The notes under the pieces were generated by a model. That model ran no database searches. It saw nothing but the letters and a program-made list of their open reading frames with translations, and was not told the DNA's origin. A program made the translations under genes and the position numbers. A stretch of DNA of 64,000 nt from Hymenobacter volaticus (GTDB taxonomy: Bacteria > Bacteroidota > Bacteroidia > Cytophagales > Hymenobacteraceae): assembly GCF_022921055.1 (NCBI RefSeq), contig NZ_CP095061.1, positions 4,255,501 through 4,319,500 of the forward strand, written 5' to 3'. Shown piece after piece: positions 9,449 through 19,068 of this stretch. Within the stretch, counting starts at the first letter, position 1. Each line of letters starts with the position of its first letter.

Positions 9449-10312
9449 ATGCTTAGACAGCCTCTCTATGCCCTGCGCAGCCGCTTTGTTCTAGCGTGGT
9501 ATGCCGTAGTGCTACTCATCACCGGGCTCACGTTTGTTGTCAGCAGTTGTAGCGACGACGATGATAAAACCCCTACTCCCACTGTCAGGCTCGTCGACAA
9601 CACGACGCTTGGTCCTTACATGGTTGATGCGCAAGGCAACACCATCTATTATTTCACCCGTGACTTATCGGGCGCCAACACGTGTACGGGCGGCTGCGCC
9701 GCCGTTTGGCCGATCTACTACGAGCCCAACATAGTACCGGGGGAAGGCCTGAAAGCCGAAGATTTTGCTACCATCACCACTGCTGATGGCCAGCCACAAA
9801 CCACCTACAAAGGCTGGCCCATGTATTACTACTCCCCCGCCGATGCCACAGGACAGAATGTGCGCGAAAAAGCCGGTGAGGTAAAGGGCGAAAACGTGGG
9901 CGGCGTATGGTTTGTGATGAAGCCCGACTATTCGGTGCTACTAGCTCGCACTACTGTTGTCAACAAAACCACCAACCAAAGCACCCTCAAGAACTTCCTG
10001 ATTGACAGCCAGGGGCGCACCCTCTACACTTTCAGCCGCGACCAAACATCTCCTACTACCCAGCCGACCAACTGCAGCGGCAACTGCATTACCACTTGGC
10101 CAGTGTACTTAGAAGAGGGTCGCACGCTGCCTTCCAGCCTCAAAAGCAGTGATTTCGGCGTCATTACGCGGCCCGATGGTCCTAATGGCACCACGCGCCA
10201 ACAGACCACTTACAAGGGTATGCCGCTCTACTACTATGCCCCCGACGGCGCGCAACGCAACAAGGTGGAAGGCGACGGAATCGGCAACGTCTGGGCAGTA
10301 GCAGCACCGTAG
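9449..10312 (+). CDS. Lipoprotein with two secreted repeats (Lipoprotein_15 / COG4315 type)
   Basis: 287 residues. The signal peptide ends in a lipobox (VVSSC, Cys about residue 34) followed by an acidic stretch DDDD. Two homologous domains of about 115 residues each carry the pattern LGPYMVDAQGNTIYYFTRDL ... CTGGCAAVWP ... TYKGWPMYYY and FLIDSQGRTLYTFSRDQT ... CSGNCITTWP ... TYKGMPLYYY. This is the 'secreted repeat of unknown function' family. The paired cysteines in each repeat could bind a cofactor or form a disulfide. First gene of a four-gene run of exported proteins on one strand. Confidence 0.88.
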   Translation: MLRQPLYALRSRFVLAWYAVVLLITGLTFVVSSCSDDDDKTPTPTVRLVDNTTLGPYMVDAQGNTIYYFTRDLSGANTCTGGCAAVWPIYYEPNIVPGEGLKAEDFATITTADGQPQTTYKGWPMYYYSPADATGQNVREKAGEVKGENVGGVWFVMKPDYSVLLARTTVVNKTTNQSTLKNFLIDSQGRTLYTFSRDQTSPTTQPTNCSGNCITTWPVYLEEGRTLPSSLKSSDFGVITRPDGPNGTTRQQTTYKGMPLYYYAPDGAQRNKVEGDGIGNVWAVAAP

Positions 10313-10373
10313 CGCAGGGCCTAGCTAGATCTGCTTGGCTACTTATTGATTCATCACCACATCCACTCGTTCT

Positions 10374-10748
10374 ATGTACAATAAACTTATGCTTCTGCTA
10401 GGGGCAGGATTTCTATTCACTGCCTGCGCTTCCGAAAATGGCGAAGATCAAACGCCTGATGAGGTGCCAACGCCCACTTGTAACACTGCCGATGTTACGT
10501 ACGCACTGACCGTGGCGCCGCTGCTCCAGAAAAACTGCACTTCCTGCCACAACAACAACTTTGCTAGCGGCGGGGTGAATCTGAGCACGTATGCCGCCAC
10601 TCGGACGGTAGCCCTCAACGGGCGGCTCATTGGCTCGGTCAACCACGATGCCGGCTACTCGCCCATGCCCAAAGGCGGCGCCAAGCTCGCCGATTGCGAC
10701 ATCACGCAGTTGCGCAAATGGGTAACCGACGGGGCAGCTAATAACTGA
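10374..10748 (+). CDS. Small c-type cytochrome lipoprotein
   Basis: 124 residues. Signal peptide with lipobox FTAC, then an acidic linker and a single haem c motif, CTSCH, in PLLQKNCTSCHNNNF. A downstream Met in YSPMPKGGAKL is a plausible sixth haem ligand. The C-terminus is a typical cytochrome helix (ITQLRKWVTDGA). Expected to be a periplasmic, membrane-anchored electron carrier. It lies 61 bases after the repeat lipoprotein and 24 bases before the yceI-like gene, so the four are probably one operon. Confidence 0.88.
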   Translation: MYNKLMLLLGAGFLFTACASENGEDQTPDEVPTPTCNTADVTYALTVAPLLQKNCTSCHNNNFASGGVNLSTYAATRTVALNGRLIGSVNHDAGYSPMPKGGAKLADCDITQLRKWVTDGAANN

Positions 10749-10772
10749 TACCTGGCTTTTATTTCTCCCAAC

Positions 10773-11333
10773 ATGAAGCATCAAGTAATACTTATCGTGC
10801 TTTTGCTTAGTGGGCTAACGGCCATGCCTGCATTAGCGCAAAGCAAGTTTCTGACGCGCACAGGCACTATCAGTTTCTTTTCGGCCACGCCCATCGAGGA
10901 CATTGAGGCACGAAACGAGCAAGTGGGCGCCGCCGTGGATGTGCAGTCGGGACAAATTGCCTTTACGGTACCCATGAAGGGGTTTCAATTCCCTAGGTCA
11001 CTAATGCAAGAGCACTTCAACGAAAACTACGTGGAATCGGAGAAGTACCCGAAAGCTACTTTTTCGGGGGCTCTTGTCAACTGGACTGCAGCCGCGCTGC
11101 CCGCAACAGGCCCACAAACTGTGCAGGTGGAAGGCGACCTGACCATTCATGGCGTAACCAAGCGCGTGCGCGTACCGGGCACGCTGGAAAAACAAGGCAA
11201 CCGCCTACTAGTCAAGTCGAAGTTTGCCGTGGCTCCGGCCGATTACAACATTGAAATTCCGGCGCTGGTGCGCAACCAGATTGCCAAATCGGTGGACGTA
11301 ACCGTGAATCTAGCCTGTAACCCAGCTCCCTAA
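10773..11333 (+). CDS. YceI family protein
   Basis: 186 residues with a cleavable signal peptide (ALAQ at about residue 23). The lipocalin-like YceI fold is indicated by FLTRTGTISFFSATPIEDIE, a QFPRSLMQEHFNENYVESEK block and the diagnostic VEGDLTIHGVTKRVRVPGTL. Family members bind long isoprenoid chains; some are implicated in periplasmic quinone-linked redox. Its place between a cytochrome c and a DUF5777 barrel fits a redox role (inference). Confidence 0.92.
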   Translation: MKHQVILIVLLLSGLTAMPALAQSKFLTRTGTISFFSATPIEDIEARNEQVGAAVDVQSGQIAFTVPMKGFQFPRSLMQEHFNENYVESEKYPKATFSGALVNWTAAALPATGPQTVQVEGDLTIHGVTKRVRVPGTLEKQGNRLLVKSKFAVAPADYNIEIPALVRNQIAKSVDVTVNLACNPAP

Positions 11334-11344
11334 CCATTTCTTCT

Positions 11345-12250
11345 ATGATTTCAATCTCAACGCTTTGGCGAGTGGCTGGCGGGCTAGCTGCCGTACTTCT
11401 GCTAACTCCTTTCAACACGAAAGCACAGGATCTGCTGAACCAGTTGGAAAGTGAAACCACGGATAGTTTGCGCCGTGAGTACGTATCGGCCACCTTCAAA
11501 GGCACACGGGTTATCAATGGCCACTCCATCGAAACGCCAGGTAAAGGCAGCTTGGTGTTCCTGATTTCGCACCGCTTCGGCACGTTGAACAGCGGGGCCT
11601 ACGAGTTTTTTGGGCTCGACCAAGCTACCATCCGGCTCGGGCTCGAATACGGCCTCACCGACAACCTAGCCGTAGGCGTGGGGCGCAGCTCGCTGGAAAA
11701 GACCTACGACGGATTTGTGAAGTACAAAGCAATACGCCAAAGCAGCGGCCCGCGCCCCATGCCGATATCGGTGACGCTCTTAGCTACTTCAGCAGTTAGC
11801 ACACTGAAGTTTGAGCCCCAGCCCGAACGCTCCACCACGTCGCGCTTCACTTACACGTACCAAGCCCTGCTGGCGCGCAAGTTCAGTCCCAATCTGTCGG
11901 TACAGCTGATGCCTACGCTGGTTCACCGCAACTATGTGGCCCTGCGCCGCGACCAGAACGACGTGTACGCTATAGGAGCAGCGGCACGGCAGAAACTAAC
12001 GAAGCGCTTAGCCCTCACCGCCGAATATTATTACCTGCTACCCGGCAACACTGCCGACGACTATCGCAATTCGTTGGCTCTCGGCTTTGATATTGAAACG
12101 GGTGGCCACGTGTTTCAGCTGCATTTCACTAACTCACAAGGCATGATAGAGAAATTCTTCGTTCCGCAAACCACGGGCAACTTCTTTGATGGAGATATTT
12201 ATTTTGGATTTAATATTTCCCGCGCCTTTCAGTTGAAAGACTCGAAATAA
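11345..12250 (+). CDS. DUF5777-type outer-membrane beta-barrel protein
   Basis: 301 residues with a signal peptide (NTKAQ cleavage region). Barrel-like alternating pattern with SLVFLISHRFGTLNSGAYEF, IRLGLEYGLTDNLAVGVGRS and a C-terminal IYFGFNISRAFQLK. I assign DUF5777 from memory of the GxxxFxIxHRFG pattern. It is 11 bases after the YceI stop, last of the exported-protein run, and followed by a terminator. Confidence 0.82.
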   Translation: MISISTLWRVAGGLAAVLLLTPFNTKAQDLLNQLESETTDSLRREYVSATFKGTRVINGHSIETPGKGSLVFLISHRFGTLNSGAYEFFGLDQATIRLGLEYGLTDNLAVGVGRSSLEKTYDGFVKYKAIRQSSGPRPMPISVTLLATSAVSTLKFEPQPERSTTSRFTYTYQALLARKFSPNLSVQLMPTLVHRNYVALRRDQNDVYAIGAAARQKLTKRLALTAEYYYLLPGNTADDYRNSLALGFDIETGGHVFQLHFTNSQGMIEKFFVPQTTGNFFDGDIYFGFNISRAFQLKDSK

Positions 12251-12306
12251 GTATTCCTAGTTATCGACATCACACAAGCCACCGTTCTATTCACTCACAG
12301 TCATGG

Positions 12307-12337
12307 AAAAGCCGCGCCTGTTAGGTGCGGCCTTTTT
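12307..12337 (+). terminator. Rho-independent terminator of the cytochrome/YceI run
   Basis: GCCGCGCC (12311-12318) / GGTGCGGC (12324-12331) stem, one mismatch, followed by CTTTTT. Confidence 0.85.
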
Positions 12338-12376
12338 GTTTTCGTGAATAAATCAGTTAAATACTGATTAATAAAA

Positions 12377-12949
12377 TCACTTACGCTCGCCTATTTTCTT
12401 AGCCGGCACTCCTGCCCATATTTCGTTAGCTCCTACCGATTTAGTGACTATTGCGCCAGCAGCAACTATAGCGCCCTGCCCAATCGTTACGCCTTTCAGC
12501 ACCACCACGTTTACACCCAGCCACACATCAGGCTCTATGATAATAGCTTCTTTAGGGCCGACCTGCGTCCTCATCAATTCGTTGAGCGCCGTGCCGTGGT
12601 TATGGTCAATAAATCGGCACCCCGAAGCAATTAAAGCATCATTACCAATAGTAATTCCCTCACTGATATTGAACTCGCATCCTGAGCCAATAAAAACATT
12701 ATCGCCAATTTTTATGGCAGATCCAGGCTGCCAAATACCATCATATTTGAAATAAATGTCGTGTTCTAGTTTGCAATTAACACCTAGTGTTACTTGGTGA
12801 GGCCACGTAATATGCAGGCGAGGCAGCTCCGTACCTTTTCCTACTTTCATACCTTGGAAACCCAACCATAGTTTTCTGAAAAAATGCTGAAACCGCGCGT
12901 AATATCTTTGTCTGAGAACGAAAGAACCGTGCTGGATTAAATAACTCAT
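12377..12949 (-). CDS. Hexapeptide-repeat acyltransferase
   Basis: 190 residues with a left-handed beta-helix. Repeats include [40 protein letters not shown] and [20 protein letters not shown]. The His in FIDHNHG is the usual catalytic residue of the xenobiotic/NodL/maltose acetyltransferase group. The C-terminal [13 protein letters not shown] is also typical. Start MSYLIQHG at 12949; the in-frame ATG at 13015 would lie inside the downstream part of a terminator. Substrate unknown; probably a sugar or surface glycan. Confidence 0.85.
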   Translation of the reverse strand: MSYLIQHGSFVLRQRYYARFQHFFRKLWLGFQGMKVGKGTELPRLHITWPHQVTLGVNCKLEHDIYFKYDGIWQPGSAIKIGDNVFIGSGCEFNISEGITIGNDALIASGCRFIDHNHGTALNELMRTQVGPKEAIIIEPDVWLGVNVVVLKGVTIGQGAIVAAGAIVTKSVGANEIWAGVPAKKIGERK

Positions 12950-12999
12950 TTTAAACTTGGTTGGGCTTGGCAAGCTGCGTTGGGCTCGAAATATAGCGC

Positions 13000-13031
13000 A
13001 AAAAAATGCCTCCACTTAAAGTAGAGGCATT
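13000..13031 (-). terminator. Rho-independent terminator after nfuA
   Basis: Stem with AATGCCTC and GAGGCATT arms. On the minus strand it is followed by a run of T. Confidence 0.7.
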
Positions 13032-13114
13032 GTTCAGAAACCTAGCAAGGTTACGTTTCTAGGCTTCTATGAACAAAAGCCTTAGAAGCTTAAGGCAAAA
13101 ATGGAAGGTCCAGT

Positions 13115-13740
13115 TTAGACAGTAACGCCTTCTGCTACCACTTCTTTCACCTCGGGCACCATACGCTTGAGCAGGTTTTCGATGCCTGATTTCAGCGTAA
13201 CGGTAGCCGATGGGCAGCCCGAGCAAGAGCCTTGCAAATTCACCGTCACGACACCATCGAGGTAGCTTTTGAAGGTGATGTTGCCACCATCTTGCTCCAC
13301 GGCTGGGCGCACATAGTTATCGAGCAGGTCGATGATTTTTTGGCTGGTTTGCTGATCAGCTTCCGACGAGTCGCCGGTGGCGGCAGCTTGCTGAGCGGCT
13401 TTTTGCTCGGCAGCTGGGTCAACGATGAACACGGGCCAGCCGCCTCGATGTACGACTTCAGGAAAGTGCGCAACTCGGGGATAAGCTGGGCCCACTGCAA
13501 GTCCGTGACCTTGGTGATGGTCACGAAGTTTTGCGCAATGAACACGCGGCCTACATAATCGAAATTAAATAGCTCCTGGGCCAGCGGCGAATTAGCAGCG
13601 GCTTCCAGGTTGGGATAGTCCACGCTCACACCGTCAGCTAGCAGCTGCGAGTTGAGCACGAACTTCATGGATTCGGGGTTGGGGCTGGCTTCGGCGTAGA
13701 TTGAAACCGGTGCAGCGGGGGCAGTGAGTTGTTCAGCCAT
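13115..13740 (-). CDS. nfuA: NfuA-like Fe-S scaffold protein (frameshifted in this sequence)
   Basis: Carries and transfers iron-sulfur clusters to apoproteins. An N-terminal Nfu-N domain (SIYAEASPNPESMKFVLNS) is followed by the C-terminal NifU domain with CSGCPSATVTLKSGIENLL; the CxxC binds the cluster. The frame shifts at about 13440: one G (minus strand) is missing from a short run, and its repair reads SYIEAGWPVFIVDPA and gives 208 residues. Start MAEQLTAPAA at 13740. Known single-protein Nfu families share this two-domain order. Confidence 0.9.
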
Positions 13741-13902
13741 GTTTGAAAGACTTGGAGACAAGCGGGAGAAAGTCAGCCGGTTTCGGTACCGGTCTGTCAT
13801 ATAAAACCGCGCGAGGCGGGATTAGTTGCAAAGATAGAGAAGTCAACGAGGATAAGATAGCAAAGGGCAACCCATCCGACGACTGCCCCGTATCTTGCCA
13901 GT

Positions 13903-15257
13903 ATGCTTGCCCGTCTCACTGCTGCTTTATTTCGCCCCATTGATATTGCCTGGCTTATAGTAGCTCGTATAGGTATAGGCAGTTTGCTGGCCCTGGAAAT
14001 GGCCGGTAGCTTAGCCCTTGGCTACACCCGCGAGTACATAGAGCCACAAGTACATTTCTCCTATCTTTTTTTTGACTGGCTGCCGCATTGGTCGCCGCCC
14101 TAATCATTGCCATTCACTTGGGGGCTATCGCGGGCGGCATTGCGGTAGCAGCTGGCTGGCACTTTCGCTTGGCGGCCCTTCTCCTGACGCTCTGCTACAC
14201 ACTACTATTTCTAGCCGAAGAAACTCGCTTCATTAACCATTTCTACCTCTATTGCCTTGTAGCCGGAATGCTCGGGCTGACGCCGGCGCACCGTGCCGCC
14301 TCGGCCGATGTTCGTGCGGGCCGGGTACCACCGGCTGCCACTACACCCGCCTGGACGCGCTACTTGTTGCTGTTTCAGATGAGTTTGGTCTATTTCTATG
14401 CCGGACTAGCTAAGCTCAACGCCGATTGGTTTATGGCGCGGCCCCTCACGGTGTGGCTGGCCCCGAAAGCTCACTATCCTGTTATTGGCCCCATACTCGG
14501 GAGCAGTATCACGCCCTGGGTGATGAGCTACGCGGGCGTGGCCTTCGATCTGCTGGTGGCACCCCTGCTCTTGTGGCGCCGCACTCGGCCGTGGGCTTTT
14601 GCGGCGGCCGCGTTTTTCCACATTTCCAACGTCCTTGTTTTTGGCTTAGGTACGTTTCCCTGGTTTTCGCTATTCATAACGGCTGCGTTGTTTTTCCCGC
14701 CATCCTGGCCACGGTACACCCCCAGCCTACGCCGTTGGATAGCCACCCGCGTGCCTTTACCCGCGTCAGCCGTTACGCTTTCTGCTGCCACTATACCTCG
14801 TTATGCGCCCGTTTTGTTAACCGCGCTTGGCTTGTATGCGGTAGTGCAGGTGCTGGTTCCGCTTCGGCATTTTACGTATCCTGGTGATGTACACTGGACT
14901 GAAGAAGGCCACCATTTTGCTTGGCACATGATGTTACGCAGCAAAACGGGCTCGATTACCTACCGGGTGGTGTTGCCTAATGGCCGCATTGAAACCATTG
15001 CGCCCACAGCGTACCTTACGCCCCGCCAATACAGCAAGCTAATCGGCCAACCCGACTGTATTCTGCAATTCGCACATTTTCTAGCAGCAGATTATGCCCG
15101 ACGCGGCCTTGGCCCAGTGCAGGTTTATGCCGATTCCTACGTGCAGCTCAACCAGCGTCCTGTTCGCCCCATTGTGGCGCCCACCGTCAATCTGGCCGCT
15201 CAGCCTCGTACTCTCCAACCCTATACCTGGATAACTCCTGCCCCACCTTTAAAGTAA
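13903..15257 (+). CDS. HTTM-domain membrane protein (vitamin K carboxylase-like; frameshifted)
   Basis: Multi-pass membrane protein, 451 residues once repaired. The first segment is IDIAWLIVARIGIGSLLALE. After the break come several TMs with LFLAEETRFINHFYLYCLVA and LLLFQMSLVYFYAGLAKLNADW, the hallmark of the HTTM family (PF05090-like, related to vitamin K-dependent gamma-glutamyl carboxylase). The C-terminal about 120 residues are soluble. One C missing from the run 14098-14100 turns SPPLIIAIHLG into a stop. The role of bacterial HTTM proteins is unclear. Transcribed divergently from nfuA. Confidence 0.85.
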
Positions 15258-15339
15258 CTGGTTAAGGAAGTAAAGGCATCAACACTACCAAAAAATGCGA
15301 CGCATCGAGCCATGCACGCAATGACGTCCTGCTAAAGCG

Positions 15340-16425
15340 TTACTCCGTCACTTTATTAGCCCGGGCCCGTAGCAGCATATCGGCCAGCACAAGGCTGGTC
15401 ATGGCGTCGACGATGGGCACAGCGCGTGGTAGCACACAAGGGTCGTGGCGGCCCCGGCCAGCCAGCGTGATTTCCTCGTTTTGGTCGTTGAGGGTTTGCT
15501 GAGGCTGCAAAATGGTAGCTACCGGCTTGAAAGCAACGCGGAAATAGATGTCTTGCCCGTTGCTGATACCTCCTTGGATACCACCCGAGTGATTGGTGCG
15601 GGTGCGTACGGCGCCGGCTTCGTCGGTATAAAAGGTGTCGTTGTGCTCGGAGCCAAACAGCAGCGTGCCGGCGAAGCCAGAACCGTACTCGAAGCCTTTC
15701 ACGGCATTGATGCCGAGCATGGCCCGGCCAAGTTCGGAGTGCAGCTTATCGAATACTGGCTCGCCAAGCCCTGCCGGCACACCAGTTATGACGCCGGTCA
15801 CAAGGCCACCTACGGTGTCGTGCCGGTCGCGGGTCTGGCGGATAAGGTCGGCCATGCGCTCGGCGGTTTCGGGATGTGGGCAGCGGACCGGGTTGCTATC
15901 AATAAGCGCTAGATCGAGTTGTTCGTAACCCACAGGTACCTGCACAGCACCTACTTGTGACACATAGCTTTGCACCGCAATGCCGTAATGTGCCAAAAAC
16001 TTTTCGGCTATGGCGCCGGCCGCTACGCGAGCAGCCGTTTCGCGGGCTGAACTGCGGCCACCACCGCGGTAGTCGCGGCGGCCATATTTCTGGTCGTAGG
16101 TGTAGTCGGCGTGCGAGGGGCGGTAGGCGTGCTCGATGTGGGAGTAGTCGTGGCTGGCCTGATCCTGGTTGCGGATATAGAGGCTTATGGGCGTACCCGT
16201 GGTGTATCCCCCAAAAATACCCGACTGAATTTCCACTTGGTCCGCTTCCTTGCGGGGCGTAGTCAGGTCACTTTGGCCGGGCCGCCGCCGGTCCAGCGCC
16301 GCCTGAATGTCGGTGGCTTCTACTGCCAACCCTGCTGGGCAGCCATCCACTATCACGCCAATACCCGGCCCATGCGACTCACCGAAGGTGGTAATGCGAA
16401 ACAGCGTACCGAAGGAATTAGACAT
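15340..16425 (-). CDS. aroC: Chorismate synthase
   Basis: 361 residues. Converts 5-enolpyruvylshikimate-3-phosphate to chorismate, the last shikimate step, using reduced FMN. Signature motifs: [55 protein letters not shown] and [14 protein letters not shown]. Start [10 protein letters not shown] at 16425; the in-frame ATG at 16476 adds 17 residues not seen in the family. Single gene with no aro neighbours. Confidence 0.97.
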   Translation of the reverse strand: MSNSFGTLFRITTFGESHGPGIGVIVDGCPAGLAVEATDIQAALDRRRPGQSDLTTPRKEADQVEIQSGIFGGYTTGTPISLYIRNQDQASHDYSHIEHAYRPSHADYTYDQKYGRRDYRGGGRSSARETAARVAAGAIAEKFLAHYGIAVQSYVSQVGAVQVPVGYEQLDLALIDSNPVRCPHPETAERMADLIRQTRDRHDTVGGLVTGVITGVPAGLGEPVFDKLHSELGRAMLGINAVKGFEYGSGFAGTLLFGSEHNDTFYTDEAGAVRTRTNHSGGIQGGISNGQDIYFRVAFKPVATILQPQQTLNDQNEEITLAGRGRHDPCVLPRAVPIVDAMTSLVLADMLLRARANKVTE

Positions 16426-16518
16426 GAGACGAGCGAGTGAGTTGGTGAAACAGTAAGTTGCTATTCGGAAAGGCAAAGCTACCAGAACATCAACTTACAA
16501 CCTCATCCACATGCTATT

Positions 16519-18019
16519 TCAACGTTTTCGCCACCAACCCCAGACCGCCACCCCCAGCAAAACAACCAAAATATAGTTGGCGTAGCGGCGTACGTCGTCG
16601 TAGGCATCGAGTGGTTGTAAAGTATTGTTGGCGTCGAAAAGCACATTTTGGTAGAACGGGTCGTCGCTGGGTGCGCGGAAGGTACTGGCATTGCGCACCG
16701 GCCCCGAATGATGGGCGCTAATTCAGCACGGAGCGTATCATACCGGCCAACCGTAGGATCAAAAAACACCAGACTTAGCAGACTATCGAGTTGCAACTTG
16801 CCGGGTTGGCGAGCCACCAAGCGGTAGGTGAACACCTTACGCCCACCAACCCTGCCGGCCTGCCGGGTTAGTTCTTGCTGCACATCGGGGCCGTATACCT
16901 CCAGACCTGGCTTGGGCGGCACAACCGGGGCGCTAACCGCCGCCAAGTTGCCTTCGCCTTCCACCCCGAAACTGTACGTAAAGGCCTGTCCGGTCCGAAA
17001 CGTGGTTTGGTTGACGGCCTCGCGCAGCTGGTAATGGCCCACGGGCACTAAGTCGCGCAACGGATGAGGTGGCAGCGGCTTCACCCGAATAGTGCGAGCT
17101 GTGGTCAGGTAGGTTTTATATCCTTCGAGGCGGTTGTCGAGGCCTTCCGCTGGGTTTTTGGCCAGTCGGTATTTCACCATGCGCAGCGCCACAGACGGAA
17201 AAACCAGGGGCTCGGCGTTGAGCGGGTAGTACTCAGCTTCGTAGAGACGGTAGCGCAAAAAAGGCTTACCGCCCATCGTCACCGACTCCGGCACTATCTC
17301 TTGCTCATTGAAAGGCTCTTCCCAAGCCGTACGCTGCCGCAGCTGTTGCAAAATATCGGGCAACTGTCCGGCAAAGTTGTAGAAGTCGAGCAGGCCTTGG
17401 TCGGCGGGCGTGAGGTAGAAATACAAGCCTACGTGCACGCCTTCACCCACGAAAGCACTGGTTTTGTCGGGCACTAAGGCCAGGAAGGCATTGTCTTTCG
17501 GCTCCACGTATTCCTGCGGTTTCGGTTTGCCAAATAAGTTGTCGAGCAACCCGATGCCTTGCAAGCCGCCACCCGCTGGTGTAGTGGCTCCAGCTCCGGC
17601 CGTTGGTGCGGGCCCTACCCTCACCGTCAGGCCGTTGGAGCGCACCGTCAGGCCGTTGATAGTCATCGTGAACGGTTTCACGACAATCTCGCCCTCAGTG
17701 TAAGCCGCGTAGCGCTGAGTAATGGTCAGTTCAGTGGTGGTTTGGCCTTCTACTATGCGGGTGGTTGTCGTGCTCGACTTACCACTTTTCTTGAAGCCTT
17801 CTAAGTCGGGGAAAGCGGAATAGCGCTCCAAAGCCGCCCCACGCAGCCGAAAACTGATGGTGAAATACTCGGTAACTGGAAGTGCCGCAGGCCCTAGTTC
17901 TAGCTCTGCTTGTGCTGCTGGTGCTACCCCGACGGCTTGGCCGGCTGCTGCGCACCACTCAGCGGTGGCATGAAGCAGCAGCAGGAAAAAATAATTAAGC
18001 TGAAAAGTAAACGCAGCAT
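16519..18019 (-). CDS. batD: BatD-like oxygen-tolerance protein (two frameshifts in this sequence)
   Basis: Exported protein with repeated Ig-like domains, here 500 residues after repair. The true start appears to be ATG 18019 with signal peptide MLRLLFSLIIFSCCCF. A G missing at 17927-17930 (minus-strand GGGG) shifts it into the main frame at SGVAPAAQAELELGPAALPV. The main part contains TEYFTISFRLRGAALERYSA and VGEGVHVGLYFYLTP. A second missing G at 16702-16705 restores PIIRGPVRNASTFRAPSDD, then a C-terminal TM (YANYILVVLLGVAVWGWW) and RKR to the stop at 16519. BatD belongs to the MoxR/BatABCDE set, yet the MoxR gene here lies 36 kb away. Confidence 0.8.
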
Positions 18020-18314
18020 AAAGCGAGTGGTAGCAGTTCAAAGCTACGCAAAAAGCCTTTTCCAAGCAGAAAAAGGGCTTTTTATGAATCACTTCGATAA
18101 GCTGGCAAGCTCAACGTTAGCATAGTCGCGGTTTCAGGTTCAAGAAGCCCAACAATAAAATTACGCCCTTACGAAATCCGCCTTCGCCTGCACCGCGTAA
18201 GTGCCTTCCAAATACCACATAGTCATTCCCAGAATTTTACAATACACAGCCCCACAAGAGCTGTGCAGGGGGCTTTGTTTGCTGAAATTTTCCTTTACTC
18301 AAATCATTCATCAC

Positions 18315-19037
18315 ATGTCCAACAATCTCAAAAAGGGCGGCGACGAGGCAGAAATTGCCAAGCCGCTTTACGTTCCCATCAAGCGTCGTTCGTTCTTCAT
18401 GTATGCCGGTGCCACTGCTGGCGCTACGGCTCTGCTCCTTTCTGGCTGCGATGATGACGACACGGGCGGCGGCATGCCTGCTGGTACCGTTAGCTTGGGT
18501 TCTGGCGACGTAGGCGTACTCAACTACGCGTATGCTTTGGAGCAGCTAGAAGCCGCTTTCTACGCTCAAATTGTTGCTACCCCTTATGATGGCATACCCG
18601 CCGATGAAAAGGCTGCGCTAACCGCTATTGCCAAACACGAAGAAATCCACCGCGAATTCTTCAAAGCAGCCATTACTGCTGCTGCTCCTACCATGATTAT
18701 CCCCGGTTTGACGCCAGACTTCTCGAAAATTAATTTCAAGGATCGGGCCTCGGTGCTAGGTGCTGCCAAAACGTTCGAAGATTTAGGTGTAGGTGCTTAC
18801 AACGGTGCTGGCAAGCTTATCAAGGACAAAAACTATCTGCTGCTGGCTGGCAAGATTGTATCCGTGGAGGCTCGTCACGCAGCCTATGTCCGCGACTTGA
18901 TTACGCCCGGCAGCTTCTCGGCTAGTGATGTAGTTAACGCAGCCGGTCTCGATCAAGCCCTTGATGTAACAACCGTGCTGACTGCAGCACAAACCTACAT
19001 CAAGGAAAAAATCAACGGCGACAACGTCGGCAAGTAA
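18315..19037 (+). CDS. Exported ferritin-like protein, copy A
   Basis: 240 residues. N-terminus KRRSFFMYAGATAGATALLL then SGC45: twin-arginine-like plus lipobox, so possibly Tat-exported and lipidated. A ferritin-like four-helix domain (PF13668 type) follows, with LEQLEAAFY, KHEEIHREFF, FEDLGVGAY and VSVEARHAAYV carrying Glu/His residues at the positions of a di-iron site. Start MSNNLKKGG at 18315 puts the RR motif at residues 24-25. Followed 31 bases later by copy B. Function of the family is unproven; oxidative or desiccation stress is often suggested. Confidence 0.85.
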   Translation: MSNNLKKGGDEAEIAKPLYVPIKRRSFFMYAGATAGATALLLSGCDDDDTGGGMPAGTVSLGSGDVGVLNYAYALEQLEAAFYAQIVATPYDGIPADEKAALTAIAKHEEIHREFFKAAITAAAPTMIIPGLTPDFSKINFKDRASVLGAAKTFEDLGVGAYNGAGKLIKDKNYLLLAGKIVSVEARHAAYVRDLITPGSFSASDVVNAAGLDQALDVTTVLTAAQTYIKEKINGDNVGK

Positions 19038-19068
19038 TCCACCTTCTCATAACTGACTTCTTCTGCAT

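Noticed and set aside
13040..13092. Partial inverted repeats around 13045-13092 beyond the nfuA terminator
   Set aside because: Short and imperfect; not better than expected by chance in an intergenic region.
16458..18125. Several plus-strand ORFs over batD and the long unrepaired N-terminus from 18092
   Set aside because: Shadows, or an extension caused by the missing base near 17927; the repaired start at 18019 gives a normal signal peptide.
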